This document shows positions 1 to 7,027 of a stretch of DNA of 64,000 nucleotides, in pieces. The stretch's first letter is position 1. Each line of letters opens with the position of its first letter. A program made the translations under genes and the position numbers. Location of the stretch: the NCBI GenBank assembly GCA_043736155.1, contig JAYTDA010000313.1, positions 1 through 64,000 of the forward strand, given 5' to 3'. Source of the DNA: JANNRR01 sp043736155. Its GTDB lineage: Bacteria > Pseudomonadota > Alphaproteobacteria > Rhodobacterales > Rhodobacteraceae. Below the pieces are notes generated by a model. The model was not told where the DNA came from, did no database searches, and saw only the letters and a list, made by a program, of their open reading frames with translations.

Positions 1-60
1 TTTCACACCCCCCGGACCCCCCGTGGAGTATTTCCACGAAAGGCAAGGGCGGAGAAATAA
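1..60. repeat. Intergenic GGACCCC-type repeat, Rhodobacteraceae style
   Basis: The run of C followed by GGACCCCCCGTGGAGTATTT resembles the short G/C-rich intergenic repeats scattered through Rhodobacteraceae genomes; related stretches occur here near 45812-45862 and 53153-53260. They often lie just downstream of genes. The element is cut by the window edge, so its full form cannot be judged. The family assignment is from memory of such genomes, not from a search. Confidence 0.4.
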
Positions 61-67
61 AATGGAA

Positions 68-272
68 AAGTGCCGGAGTCCGTTGCCAGGCTCCGCAGCC
101 TTTGCAGCGTACCGGAGCCCTTAAATCGGGGGGGTAAGTGCCGGAGACCGTTGCCAGGCTCCGCAGCCTTTGCAGCGTTCCGGAGCCTTTAAATCGGGGG
201 GTAAGTGCCGGATTCTGTTGCCAGGCTCCGGCGGGCCCCGCCTTACGCTGCTAAGCGCAAGGGCTTAGATCG
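68..272. repeat. Tandem direct repeat, unit 67-68 bp, about three copies
   Basis: Units begin at 68, 136 and 203, each with AAGTGCCGGA followed by GTTGCCAGGCTCCG. The first two are nearly identical over their whole length, including a CCGGAGCC..TTAAATCGGGGG tail. The third matches at its start and then diverges into a different GC-rich tail. Each unit carries small inverted arms (CGGAG / CTCCG) that could fold. No ORF runs through the array. It may be a decayed array of gene tails or a structured intergenic element. Confidence 0.75.
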
Positions 273-286
273 GCGACTCGAACTGC

Positions 287-529
287 TTACGCAGCCAGAG
301 CCATTGCCGGAGCACGGTTGTCATTGGCAACTGTACATTTTGGGCCGATAACGGTAGCACCCTGCCGGGCAAAAGCTAACACCTTTGGACGTTCGTCGAT
401 CCTGTTTCGACCCCATCCGCCCCCAATGAGGGAGTGTTGGTGGAGTCGCCGGGTACCGCCCCCGGGTCCGATCCGCTTATTACGTGCGCGTTTATCACCA
501 TAGTCCGGGTTGCCCCGGACAGGGTACAT
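287..529 (-). CDS. Possible small protein of unknown function (80 aa)
   Basis: A short open frame whose C-terminus reads VANDNRAPAMALAA, a tail type I associate with small Rhodobacteraceae proteins. The first 35 residues look random and rich in Gly/Arg, so the true start is unclear and the frame may be the end of a decayed gene. A second short frame overlaps its end and reads MTTVLRQWLW followed by a few charged residues. It lies between the tandem repeat and the LysR gene. No function can be proposed. Confidence 0.2.
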   Translation of the reverse strand: MYPVRGNPDYGDKRARNKRIGPGGGTRRLHQHSLIGGGWGRNRIDERPKVLAFARQGATVIGPKCTVANDNRAPAMALAA

Positions 530-573
530 ATAGGCCGCGCGACCCGGGGGTGCAAGGCTTCACCGCGCGGTCT

Positions 574-1488
574 TCACGGCGCGGGCTGGCCGACCGACGC
601 TTCGCCGAAAAGGTCCTGGACCCGCGCCCGCAGCCACAGGCGCCGCAGCTGCAGCTCGCTATTTTCGGACCACAGCAGGCCATAGCGGAAGCGAGAAACC
701 AGAAAGGGCAGATCGAAACAGCGCAAGGTGGGCGGCAGCGACCCGCGCAGTCGTCTTGGCAGGCAGGCAATCAGGTCGCTGCCTTGCAGTGCTGCAATCG
801 TGCTGGAGAAACCGGGGGTGACCAACCCGATCTGGCGCGACCGGCCAAGCCGCAACAGCGCCTCGTCAACCGGGCTGCGTCCGGGATCACCCATGGCGAT
901 CACGGCATGGCGGAAGGCAAGGACGGCCTCGAAGGTCGGTGGCTGACGGCCTGAACCAAAGATCGGATGCGCCGCATCGGCGGCGGCCAGAAAGTCATCG
1001 TCAAACAGCGGGGAAAACCGGAATGGGGATCCGGGGGGCACCGTGCCCCAGAAACTGAAGTCCAACTCGCCCAGTTCCAGGCGGCGTGTGGTGCCGGCAT
1101 CGACGGGCAAGACCTGAACCTGCGCCTGCGGTGCCGACCTTTGCAACGAGGCGAGCAGTGGCGGCACCAGCGTCAGCGCGGCATAATCACTTGCGGCGAG
1201 CCGGAAGGTGCCGGCAAAGGTTTCCGGCAGAAAGAGTTCGGGCTGAATAAGCGCCTCGGCCCCGGCAATCAGGGCGCGGATCTGGGGCGCAAGCGCGCGC
1301 GCCCGGTCTGTCGGTACCAGCCCGCGCCCGGCCCGCACAAACAGCGGATCGCCCAACTGAAGCCGCAGCCGCGCCAGTGCATGGCTGACTGCCGGTTGGC
1401 TGAGCGCCAGCTGGTCAGCCGCACGCGACACCGAGCCGTGACGAAAGACGGCATCAAAGACTGCCAGCAGATTGAGATCCGGTTTCAT
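574..1488 (-). CDS. LysR-family transcriptional regulator
   Basis: 304 residues, the usual LysR length. The N-terminal winged helix-turn-helix (about residues 1-60) has the hallmark pattern: LNLLAVFDAVFRHGSVSRAA, then LALSQPAVSHALARLR and GDPLFVRAGRGLVPT. The rest is the periplasmic-binding-protein-like effector domain. It is transcribed away from the small membrane protein that starts at 1611, the normal arrangement for a LysR protein and its target. A perfect 15-bp T-N11-A palindrome sits 3 bp upstream of its start codon, which suggests autorepression and control of the divergent gene. The effector is unknown. The start at 1488 has only a weak ribosome binding site, but it gives the standard N-terminus. 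Confidence 0.93.
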   Translation of the reverse strand: MKPDLNLLAVFDAVFRHGSVSRAADQLALSQPAVSHALARLRLQLGDPLFVRAGRGLVPTDRARALAPQIRALIAGAEALIQPELFLPETFAGTFRLAASDYAALTLVPPLLASLQRSAPQAQVQVLPVDAGTTRRLELGELDFSFWGTVPPGSPFRFSPLFDDDFLAAADAAHPIFGSGRQPPTFEAVLAFRHAVIAMGDPGRSPVDEALLRLGRSRQIGLVTPGFSSTIAALQGSDLIACLPRRLRGSLPPTLRCFDLPFLVSRFRYGLLWSENSELQLRRLWLRARVQDLFGEASVGQPAP

Positions 1489-1490
1489 CT

Positions 1491-1505
1491 ATGCACATTT
1501 TGCAT
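1491..1505. promoter_or_regulatory. Candidate LysR operator (T-N11-A palindrome)
   Basis: ATGCA-CATTT-TGCAT is a perfect inverted repeat containing the T-N11-A core typical of LysR-type operators. It lies in the divergent gap between the LysR gene (start 1488) and the membrane protein gene (start 1611), almost touching the LysR start codon. That position would let the regulator repress itself. Assignment is by pattern and position. Confidence 0.6.
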
Positions 1506-1610
1506 GAGTCAGGAAAGTTTGTTTCATTTGATTGATATTCCGCGTCATGGCAAGCACAGGCCGAGCGATGTCTTGTCGGACCGCAAACAATCGACGGGAG
1601 GGAACCCAGC

Positions 1611-2033
1611 ATGAATCAATACTTGCAGATTACGGTGACGACACGGGCCAGGGTGTTTGGCTGGATTCTGGTGTTGGCCGGGACTTTTTTCGCCTATGTC
1701 TACATGGCGATGCCGGGCAGCTTCTTTCCCGGCGTTGTGATCGAGAGCTATTCGGAAAAATTCGGACTTTACAGCACCGGGGTCCGCATTCTGGGGTCAG
1801 TTGTCGGTCTGGTGGTTGCCCTGATCCTGAATTCGGCGGTGTTGTTGGCACTGATGCTGCTGACACGGATCTTCATCGAATTGGGCGATGTGGTGGTGGG
1901 GCTGATCCTGAACGGCGGGACGGATGCCAATAGCTTTACCTTGACGGCTCTGGCGGCGGTCGAGATCTATATGCTGGTCCATCTGATCGGTGTGATCCGC
2001 GCTGCCGGTCCCTTTGGCCGGAACCAGGGATAG
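1611..2033 (+). CDS. Small integral membrane protein, unknown function
   Basis: 140 residues with three likely transmembrane segments: about residues 15-35 (VFGWILVLAGTFFAYVYMAM), 58-90 (a long Val/Leu/Ala run through LNSAVLLALMLLTRIFIELG) and 110-132. The loop between the first two carries charged residues. No catalytic motif is visible. Its start lies 122 bp from the divergent LysR gene, so it is the likely regulated target, perhaps a small transporter or stress protein. Start at 1611 follows a GGGAGGG ribosome binding site. No family is recognised. Confidence 0.7.
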   Translation: MNQYLQITVTTRARVFGWILVLAGTFFAYVYMAMPGSFFPGVVIESYSEKFGLYSTGVRILGSVVGLVVALILNSAVLLALMLLTRIFIELGDVVVGLILNGGTDANSFTLTALAAVEIYMLVHLIGVIRAAGPFGRNQG

Positions 2034-2203
2034 CCGGACCGACAGGCCGGAGCGGGCCGGGTCGGGTCGGGCCAGTCTCATCCGGAATCTGGCCGGCAAG
2101 ACCCTCTGGGCCATCGCCGGTTGGGCGCGCGGGGTCACGTGCGGTGATGCGACCGGGCACCGCCGTTGCCAACAGGGTGGCGTGACCTCCGGCGTCCCAC
2201 GCC

Positions 2204-2224
2204 GTCCCGGGCCTGACCCGGGAC
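2204..2224. repeat. REP-like palindrome GTCCCGGG-N5-CCCGGGAC
   Basis: Eight-base perfect arms around CCTGA. The same design (GTCCCGGA-TCAAG-TCCGGGAC) recurs at 60050-60070, so this is a dispersed palindromic element rather than a one-off hairpin. Confidence 0.65.
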
Positions 2225-2287
2225 CTCGAGGCAGTGGGTGCAGGGCAGCGGCCCAAACCACTGCCAGCAGCGCGGTATTGCGATGAA

Positions 2288-2317
2288 CAATGAAAAACGC
2301 CGCCCAAGGGCGGCGTT
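2288..2317 (-). terminator. Intrinsic terminator of the PotD-like gene
   Basis: Read on the minus strand: AACGCCGCCC, a TT turn, GGGCGGCGTT and then TTTCATTG. A 9-10 bp GC-rich stem followed by a T-rich tract lies 18 bp after the stop codon of the binding-protein gene that ends at 2335. Confidence 0.8.
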
Positions 2318-2334
2318 CAGCAGGAAACCGGTGC

Positions 2335-3384
2335 TCAGAACCCGGCCTTGATCTTTTCAAACTCTTCCTGCATCCGGCCCCGCATGTCGCCGACGATCGG
2401 CAACTGGTTCAACACCGGCACTGTCAGCGGGCCGAGACCGGAAGTCGCCAGAAGCTCCGGGGCGAATTGTTCCATGTTGCCGGGAACTGACGAGGCATAG
2501 CCGATATCGCTCAGCAGCGTGACGGCAGAACTGGGTTCAAGCCAGGAATTGATGAAGTCATACAGCTTGTCTTCGCTGCCTGGGCCGTCCTTCATGTTGA
2601 CCATGCCGCACAGAAAGGCCGATGAGCCTTCGGCGGCTTCGCGCTGAAAGCCGATGTTGTAGCCATCGGAGCGCAGCTGCGTGACCGCGTCCGGCCAGGA
2701 CCAGGCGATCAGCACCTCACCCGATGCCATCAGCTGCGCCAGTTCCGACGGATCGGCCCAATAGGCCCGCACATTGAAATGCGCCTTGCGCATCCAGTCG
2801 GCGGCGGCGGTGAACTGCTCTTCGGTCAGGGCGGTCCAGTCCGACACCCCGGTGGCCAGCAGCGCCAGTGCCCAGGCGTCGTCGGTGTTGTCGGCGATGG
2901 AAATTCGGCCTTCGTACTTCGGGTCAAGAAAGACCTGCAGCGACGCCACATCTTCGGGCGGCACTTCATCGGCATTGTAGGCCAGTGCGGTCGAGGCCCA
3001 GTCGGTCGGCAGGAACCAGCTGCCGGTGTCATCGGTAAATACCGGGCTGGCCAGCAACGCCGGGTCGATATCGGCATAAGCCGGGATCCGCGCGGTATCC
3101 CAGGGTTCGATCAGCCCAGCATCGCGGTATTTGCCGACCATCTGCGCACAGGGATGGGTGACATCGGGCTTGAACCCGGACGAGACCTTTTGAAAGGCTT
3201 CGTCATCATCGGCATAAAAGCTCCAGGTCGGCAAGGCCCCGTGTTTCGCCACATACGAGGTATGAAGGCCCGGGTTTTCGAACCCGGACCAGTCGAATAC
3301 CAACAATTCCGCGTCTTGCGCGGCACTGGAAAGGCTGGTCGCCGCAAAGACGACAGAGCCCAGAATCAATGTGCGTATAGTCAT
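2335..3384 (-). CDS. Periplasmic polyamine-type ABC substrate-binding protein (PotD family)
   Basis: 349 residues. A Sec signal peptide covers about residues 1-22 (MTIRTLILGSVVFAATSLSSAA). The mature part follows the PotD/extracellular-binding type 1 pattern: LLVFDWSGFENPGLHTSY, a FLPTDWASTALAYNAD segment, LQVFLDPKYEGRISIADN and a closing region with SWLEPSSA. Such proteins deliver spermidine, putrescine or related cations to an inner-membrane ABC permease. No permease or ATPase gene is adjacent, so it is either an orphan component or works with a transporter elsewhere. The start at 3384 follows GAGGGATCAGG. The substrate is inferred from the family only. Confidence 0.88.
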   Translation of the reverse strand: MTIRTLILGSVVFAATSLSSAAQDAELLVFDWSGFENPGLHTSYVAKHGALPTWSFYADDDEAFQKVSSGFKPDVTHPCAQMVGKYRDAGLIEPWDTARIPAYADIDPALLASPVFTDDTGSWFLPTDWASTALAYNADEVPPEDVASLQVFLDPKYEGRISIADNTDDAWALALLATGVSDWTALTEEQFTAAADWMRKAHFNVRAYWADPSELAQLMASGEVLIAWSWPDAVTQLRSDGYNIGFQREAAEGSSAFLCGMVNMKDGPGSEDKLYDFINSWLEPSSAVTLLSDIGYASSVPGNMEQFAPELLATSGLGPLTVPVLNQLPIVGDMRGRMQEEFEKIKAGF

Positions 3385-3639
3385 CCTGATCCCTCTTGCT
3401 GGAGAACCTTGTGAGTGTGCCTGACAACTAGGGCGGGGTGCGCCGCTTCATCAAGGGCAAATTCTGATTACCTTGCGGAAATGCATAACTTTTTACCACT
3501 TTCCGGCCGATTTCTGCACCGGTTGCCTGCCCAGCTGAAATAGTCGGCGCACAATTCCCGGTTGGGCGTTTGCTGCGGGGTTGCGCCGCCGCGATGCTCG
3601 GCTACCATGGCCGCTTCACCCCCGTGCCACAGGCCCCCG

Positions 3640-4875
3640 ATGACCCAGCTTGACCTTGCCTATACCCGTGCCCAGTTTCCCGCCTTTGCCGAACCATCGC
3701 TGGCGGGACAGGCGTTTTTTGAAAACGCCGGGGGGTCCTATCCTTGCAAACAGGTCGTGGACCGGCTGACCCGGTTCTACCGGCAACGCAAGGTGCAGCC
3801 CTATGCCCCATACGGCGTATCCGAACTGGCCGGGGCGGAAATGGACGAGGCGCAGGCACGGCTGGCGGCGCTGCTGGGGGTTGATGGCGATGAGGTCAGC
3901 TTTGGCCCCTCGACCTCGGCCAATACCTATGTGCTGGCGCAGGCATTTCGCGGCTGGCTGAAACCGGGCGATGCGATCGTGGTCACCAATCAGGACCATG
4001 AGGCCAACAGCGGGGTCTGGCGGCGGCTGGCTGCCGACGGCATCCGCGTGCTGGAATGGCAGATCGACCCTGAAACCGGCCATCTGCCGCTGCAGGCGCT
4101 GCCCGGCCTGCTGGATCAGGGGGTAAAGCTGGTGTGTTTTCCGCATTGCTCCAATGTCGTCGCGGAAATCAACCCGGTGGCAGAGATCGTGGCACTGGTA
4201 CACGCCGCTGGGGCCGTGACCTGCGTTGATGGCGTCAGCTATGCCCCGCATGGTCTGCCCGATGTGGCAGCACTGGGTGCTGACATCTATCTGTTTTCCG
4301 CCTACAAGACCTATGGTCCGCATCAGGGCATCATGGTGATCCGCCGCCCCTTGGGCGAAGTGTTGCCCAATCAGGGGCACTCTTTCAACGCGGGCAGCCT
4401 GTATAAACGGTTCACCCCTGCAGGCCCCGACCATGCCCAGATCGCCGCCTGTGCCGGGATTGCCGACTATATCGACGACAGCTACCGCCACCATTTCAGC
4501 GCCGAGGTTGATCCCGCAACACGCGGGCGCGCCATGCATGACCTGATGCGGGGCGCCGAAATCGCCCGGACCCAGCCGCTGCTGGACTATCTGGCGGCGC
4601 GCAATGATCTGCGGCTGATCGGGCCAAGGGTGGCTCAGGCACGGGCACCGACGGTGGCGGTGGTGCTGGACAGGGCAGCAGAGCCGGTGGCGCGTGCGTT
4701 GGCGGCGCATGGCATCAACTGTGGCGGCGGCGATTTCTATGCCGTGCGACCGTTGACGGCGATGGGGATCGATCCGGAGCAGGGGGTGCTGCGGATGAGT
4801 TTTGTGCATTACACCTCGGCCGACGAGGTGGAGCGGCTGATCCGGGCGCTGGATCAGGTTTTGCAGGCGGGGTAA
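3640..4875 (+). CDS. Class V aminotransferase-fold PLP enzyme (cysteine desulfurase-like)
   Basis: 411 residues from the ATG at 3640; an upstream TTG-initiated extension is Pro/Arg-rich and unlikely to be translated. The fold-type I pattern is clear: FFENAGGSYPCK near residue 27, GPSTSANTYVLA near 89, an FPHCSNVVAEINPV segment near 167, CVDGVSYAPHG near 195, and the PLP-lysine in LFSAYKTYGPHQG at Lys223. NifS/CsdA relatives and kynureninase-like enzymes share this layout, so the exact reaction is uncertain. The photolyase gene starts 3 bp after its stop, so the two are translationally coupled. Confidence 0.85.
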   Translation: MTQLDLAYTRAQFPAFAEPSLAGQAFFENAGGSYPCKQVVDRLTRFYRQRKVQPYAPYGVSELAGAEMDEAQARLAALLGVDGDEVSFGPSTSANTYVLAQAFRGWLKPGDAIVVTNQDHEANSGVWRRLAADGIRVLEWQIDPETGHLPLQALPGLLDQGVKLVCFPHCSNVVAEINPVAEIVALVHAAGAVTCVDGVSYAPHGLPDVAALGADIYLFSAYKTYGPHQGIMVIRRPLGEVLPNQGHSFNAGSLYKRFTPAGPDHAQIAACAGIADYIDDSYRHHFSAEVDPATRGRAMHDLMRGAEIARTQPLLDYLAARNDLRLIGPRVAQARAPTVAVVLDRAAEPVARALAAHGINCGGGDFYAVRPLTAMGIDPEQGVLRMSFVHYTSADEVERLIRALDQVLQAG

Positions 4876-4878
4876 GCG

Positions 4879-6312
4879 GTGCAACACCCAGCCATCTGGT
4901 GGATCCGGCGCGACCTGCGGCTGAGTGACAACCCGGCGCTGCTGGCGGCACTGGCTGAAGGGCAGGGGCTGATCCCGCTGTTCATCCATGATGACAGCGT
5001 GGAAAGCCTGGGGGCTGCGGCGAAATGGCGGCTGGGGCTGGGGCTGGCGGTGTTTGCCAGCGCGCTGGCCGATCACGGGTCGCGGCTGATCCTGCGCCGG
5101 GGTCCGGCTTTGCCGACGTTGCAATCTGTCATCGCCGAAACCGGGGCCGGATCGGTGCATTGGTCGCGGCTGCATGATCCGGCGGCACGGGCGCGTGACA
5201 GTGAAGTCAAGGCGGCCTTGAAAGGGCAGGGGATCACAGCCACCAGCCATCCCGGCCATCTGCTGCATGAACCCTGGACGGTGGAAACCGGCGCAGGCGG
5301 CCCCTACCGGGTCTTTACCCCCTATTGGTCTGCGGTGCGTGGCCGCGAGATTGCGGCACCCCTGGCGGCGCCGCACCGCCTGCAAGCCCCGGCGCACTGG
5401 CCGCAGAGTGACCGGCTGGACGCTTGGCAGACGGGGGCGGCGATGCAGCGCGGCGCCGCTGTGGTGGCGCGGTTTCAGCGGGTGGGAGAGGCAGCGGCGC
5501 AGGACCGGCTGGCGGAATTCATCGCCGAAAAGCTGCGCCGGTACAAGGAATTGCGCGACTTTCCGGGCCTTGATGCCACCTCTCGCCTGTCGGAAAACCT
5601 GACCTGTGGCGAAATCAGCCCGCGCCAGATCTGGGCTGCGGGGCATGACCATCTGCTGCGTGGCACACCGGGGGCAGAGACATTCCTGAAAGAACTGGTG
5701 TGGCGCGAATTTGCCTATCACCTGATCCACCATTACCCCGGCATCACCGATCAGCCGTGGAAACCGGACTGGGCGGGATTTCCGTGGCTGCCGGACAATC
5801 CGGCGGCACAGGCGTGGCAACAGGGGCGGACCGGGGTGGAACTGGTTGATGCGGCGATGCGCGAACTGGCGGTGACCGGCACCGTGCAGAACCGGGCGCG
5901 GATGGTGGCAGCCAGCTATCTGACCAAGCATCTGCTGACCGACTGGCGGGTCGGGCAGGCGTGGTTTGCCAATTGGCTGACCGACTGGGACCCGGCCTCC
6001 AACGCGATGGGCTGGCAATGGGTCGCCGGCTGCGGCCCCGACGCTGCGCCTTATTTCCGGGTGTTCAACCCCGACGGTCAGGCGGAAAAATTCGATGCCG
6101 ACGGCAGCTACCGCAACCGCTTTCTGGCCCACCGGCACAAGGGTCCCGATGCCCTTGCGTTTTATGACGCGATTCCGCTGCGTTGGTCGATGCACCCCGC
6201 CGACCGATATCCACCGCCCGTGGTCGCTTTGGCCGATGGCAGGGCCCGGGCGCTATCGGCCTATGACAGGTGGCGGCACACCGGCGGCGGGGCACCGGAG
6301 ACCAACCCCTGA
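4879..6312 (+). CDS. phrB: Deoxyribodipyrimidine photolyase (cryptochrome/photolyase family)
   Basis: 477 residues, typical of class I photolyases. The N-terminal antenna-cofactor domain begins IWWIRRDLRLSDNPALL. The C-terminal FAD-binding domain shows YKELRDFPGLDATSRLSENL, LVWREFAYHLIHHYP, RMVAASYLTKHLL, the NAMGWQWVAGCGPDAAPYFR signature and FNPDGQAEKFD. It uses blue light to split cyclobutane pyrimidine dimers in DNA. Start is GTG at 4879, 3 bp after the PLP-enzyme stop, so it depends on translation of that gene. It could be a cryptochrome, but the C-terminal conservation favours a repair enzyme. Confidence 0.93.
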   Translation: MQHPAIWWIRRDLRLSDNPALLAALAEGQGLIPLFIHDDSVESLGAAAKWRLGLGLAVFASALADHGSRLILRRGPALPTLQSVIAETGAGSVHWSRLHDPAARARDSEVKAALKGQGITATSHPGHLLHEPWTVETGAGGPYRVFTPYWSAVRGREIAAPLAAPHRLQAPAHWPQSDRLDAWQTGAAMQRGAAVVARFQRVGEAAAQDRLAEFIAEKLRRYKELRDFPGLDATSRLSENLTCGEISPRQIWAAGHDHLLRGTPGAETFLKELVWREFAYHLIHHYPGITDQPWKPDWAGFPWLPDNPAAQAWQQGRTGVELVDAAMRELAVTGTVQNRARMVAASYLTKHLLTDWRVGQAWFANWLTDWDPASNAMGWQWVAGCGPDAAPYFRVFNPDGQAEKFDADGSYRNRFLAHRHKGPDALAFYDAIPLRWSMHPADRYPPPVVALADGRARALSAYDRWRHTGGGAPETNP

Positions 6313-6356
6313 TCCAAGGGGAATGGGCCAGACCCGGTGCCTGTCAGCAGGCTTCG

Positions 6357-6818
6357 TCAGCTGTCCTGGGGGATCACGATCAGATCGAACCGCAATCCGG
6401 GATTGGCGGCCCTGATCTCGGCCTTGATCGGAGCCGGGTTGAGCAGGGGGTCGGTGACAGCCAACAGCAGCCCCTGATAGCCCAGCCGGGTCAGATGCGC
6501 CGCCACTTCCAGCACATCACACTCCAGGCCGACCAGCGGGGTCAGAACGCAATCGGGGGCAAGCTGGCGCAGCAGGTCATCGGTCACTTCTTCCAGCCGG
6601 GCATTGACCAGGACCGAGCCTTCATGCACCAGTCTTGGCAATTGGAGAGAAGTGGCGCTGCTGATGACCAGCACGTGATCATAGGTCTGCCCGGAGGCGT
6701 GGCCAGTGTTTCGGCCAGTGTTCAGGCCAGTGATTCTACCAGTGTTCAGGCCGGTGTCTGGGCCAATGTTCAGGCCAGTGTCTGGCTGATCGCTGCTGGT
6801 TGACCTGTTCTTCGGCAT
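6357..6818 (-). CDS. Conserved-looking protein with N-terminal TGLN repeats, unknown function
   Basis: 153 residues from the ATG at 6818; a TTG six codons upstream (6836) is the alternative. The first 35 residues include a low-complexity run of TGLN/TGRN units encoded by seven 12-bp DNA repeats. The remainder (about residues 45-153) looks like a compact alpha/beta domain: HVLVISSATSLQLPRLVHEG, VLVNARLEEV, CVLTPLVGLE and a final FDLIVIPQD. No known motif is recognised. It is divergent from phoR and shares the intervening 190-bp promoter region. Since no ATG or strong start lies after the repeat, the repeat is probably translated. Confidence 0.6.
   Translation of the reverse strand: MPKNRSTSSDQPDTGLNIGPDTGLNTGRITGLNTGRNTGHASGQTYDHVLVISSATSLQLPRLVHEGSVLVNARLEEVTDDLLRQLAPDCVLTPLVGLECDVLEVAAHLTRLGYQGLLLAVTDPLLNPAPIKAEIRAANPGLRFDLIVIPQDS
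6703..6786. repeat. 12-bp tandem repeat, seven copies, inside a coding region
   Basis: Seven consecutive 12-bp units, consensus CCAGTGTTCAGG, at 6703, 6715, 6727, 6739, 6751, 6763 and 6775. Copies two and four are identical. Because 12 is a multiple of three, copy-number change would keep the minus-strand frame and only lengthen or shorten the TGLN tract of the 6357-6818 protein. Confidence 0.85.
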
Positions 6819-6904
6819 GGTTGAACTGTTCTGCAATGTTGCTTGCTGCTGGCCCGAACTCTCCGATAGGTTTAAGACGTGAAACTTCGAACATCTTCAG
6901 GTTA

Positions 6905-6920
6905 CATTACGCGCATAATG
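6905..6920. promoter_or_regulatory. Inverted repeat in the phoR upstream region
   Basis: CATTA-CGCGCA-TAATG, a 16-bp palindrome in an otherwise AT-enriched stretch between the divergent 6818 and phoR starts. It could be an operator or part of a promoter. There is no direct evidence for which regulator binds. Confidence 0.3.
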
Positions 6921-7027
6921 ATGCAAGATCGAAACCAAACGCAGCGCCGCCTTTGGGCCGTGCTGTGCTACGGTGCGTATCGCAATGGCAACATATCTGC
7001 CGCTGTGGGCAAGCGGGCAGTGCCGGA

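Larger units (their letters stand above)
2034..2334. other. Intergenic region with GTCCCGGG palindrome and terminator
   Basis: No convincing gene. It holds a palindrome GTCCCGGG-CCTGA-CCCGGGAC (2204-2224), a member of the GTCCCGG..CCGGGAC family also present at 60050-60070, and the terminator described separately at 2288-2317. The repeat sits between convergent genes, a common place for such elements. Confidence 0.6.

Noticed and set aside
3616..6195. Long open frame on the minus strand (859 aa) opposite the PLP enzyme and photolyase.
   Set aside because: It is a mirror frame created by high GC in codon third positions. It has His/Arg/Pro-rich composition and no domain, while the plus strand has two clear enzymes.
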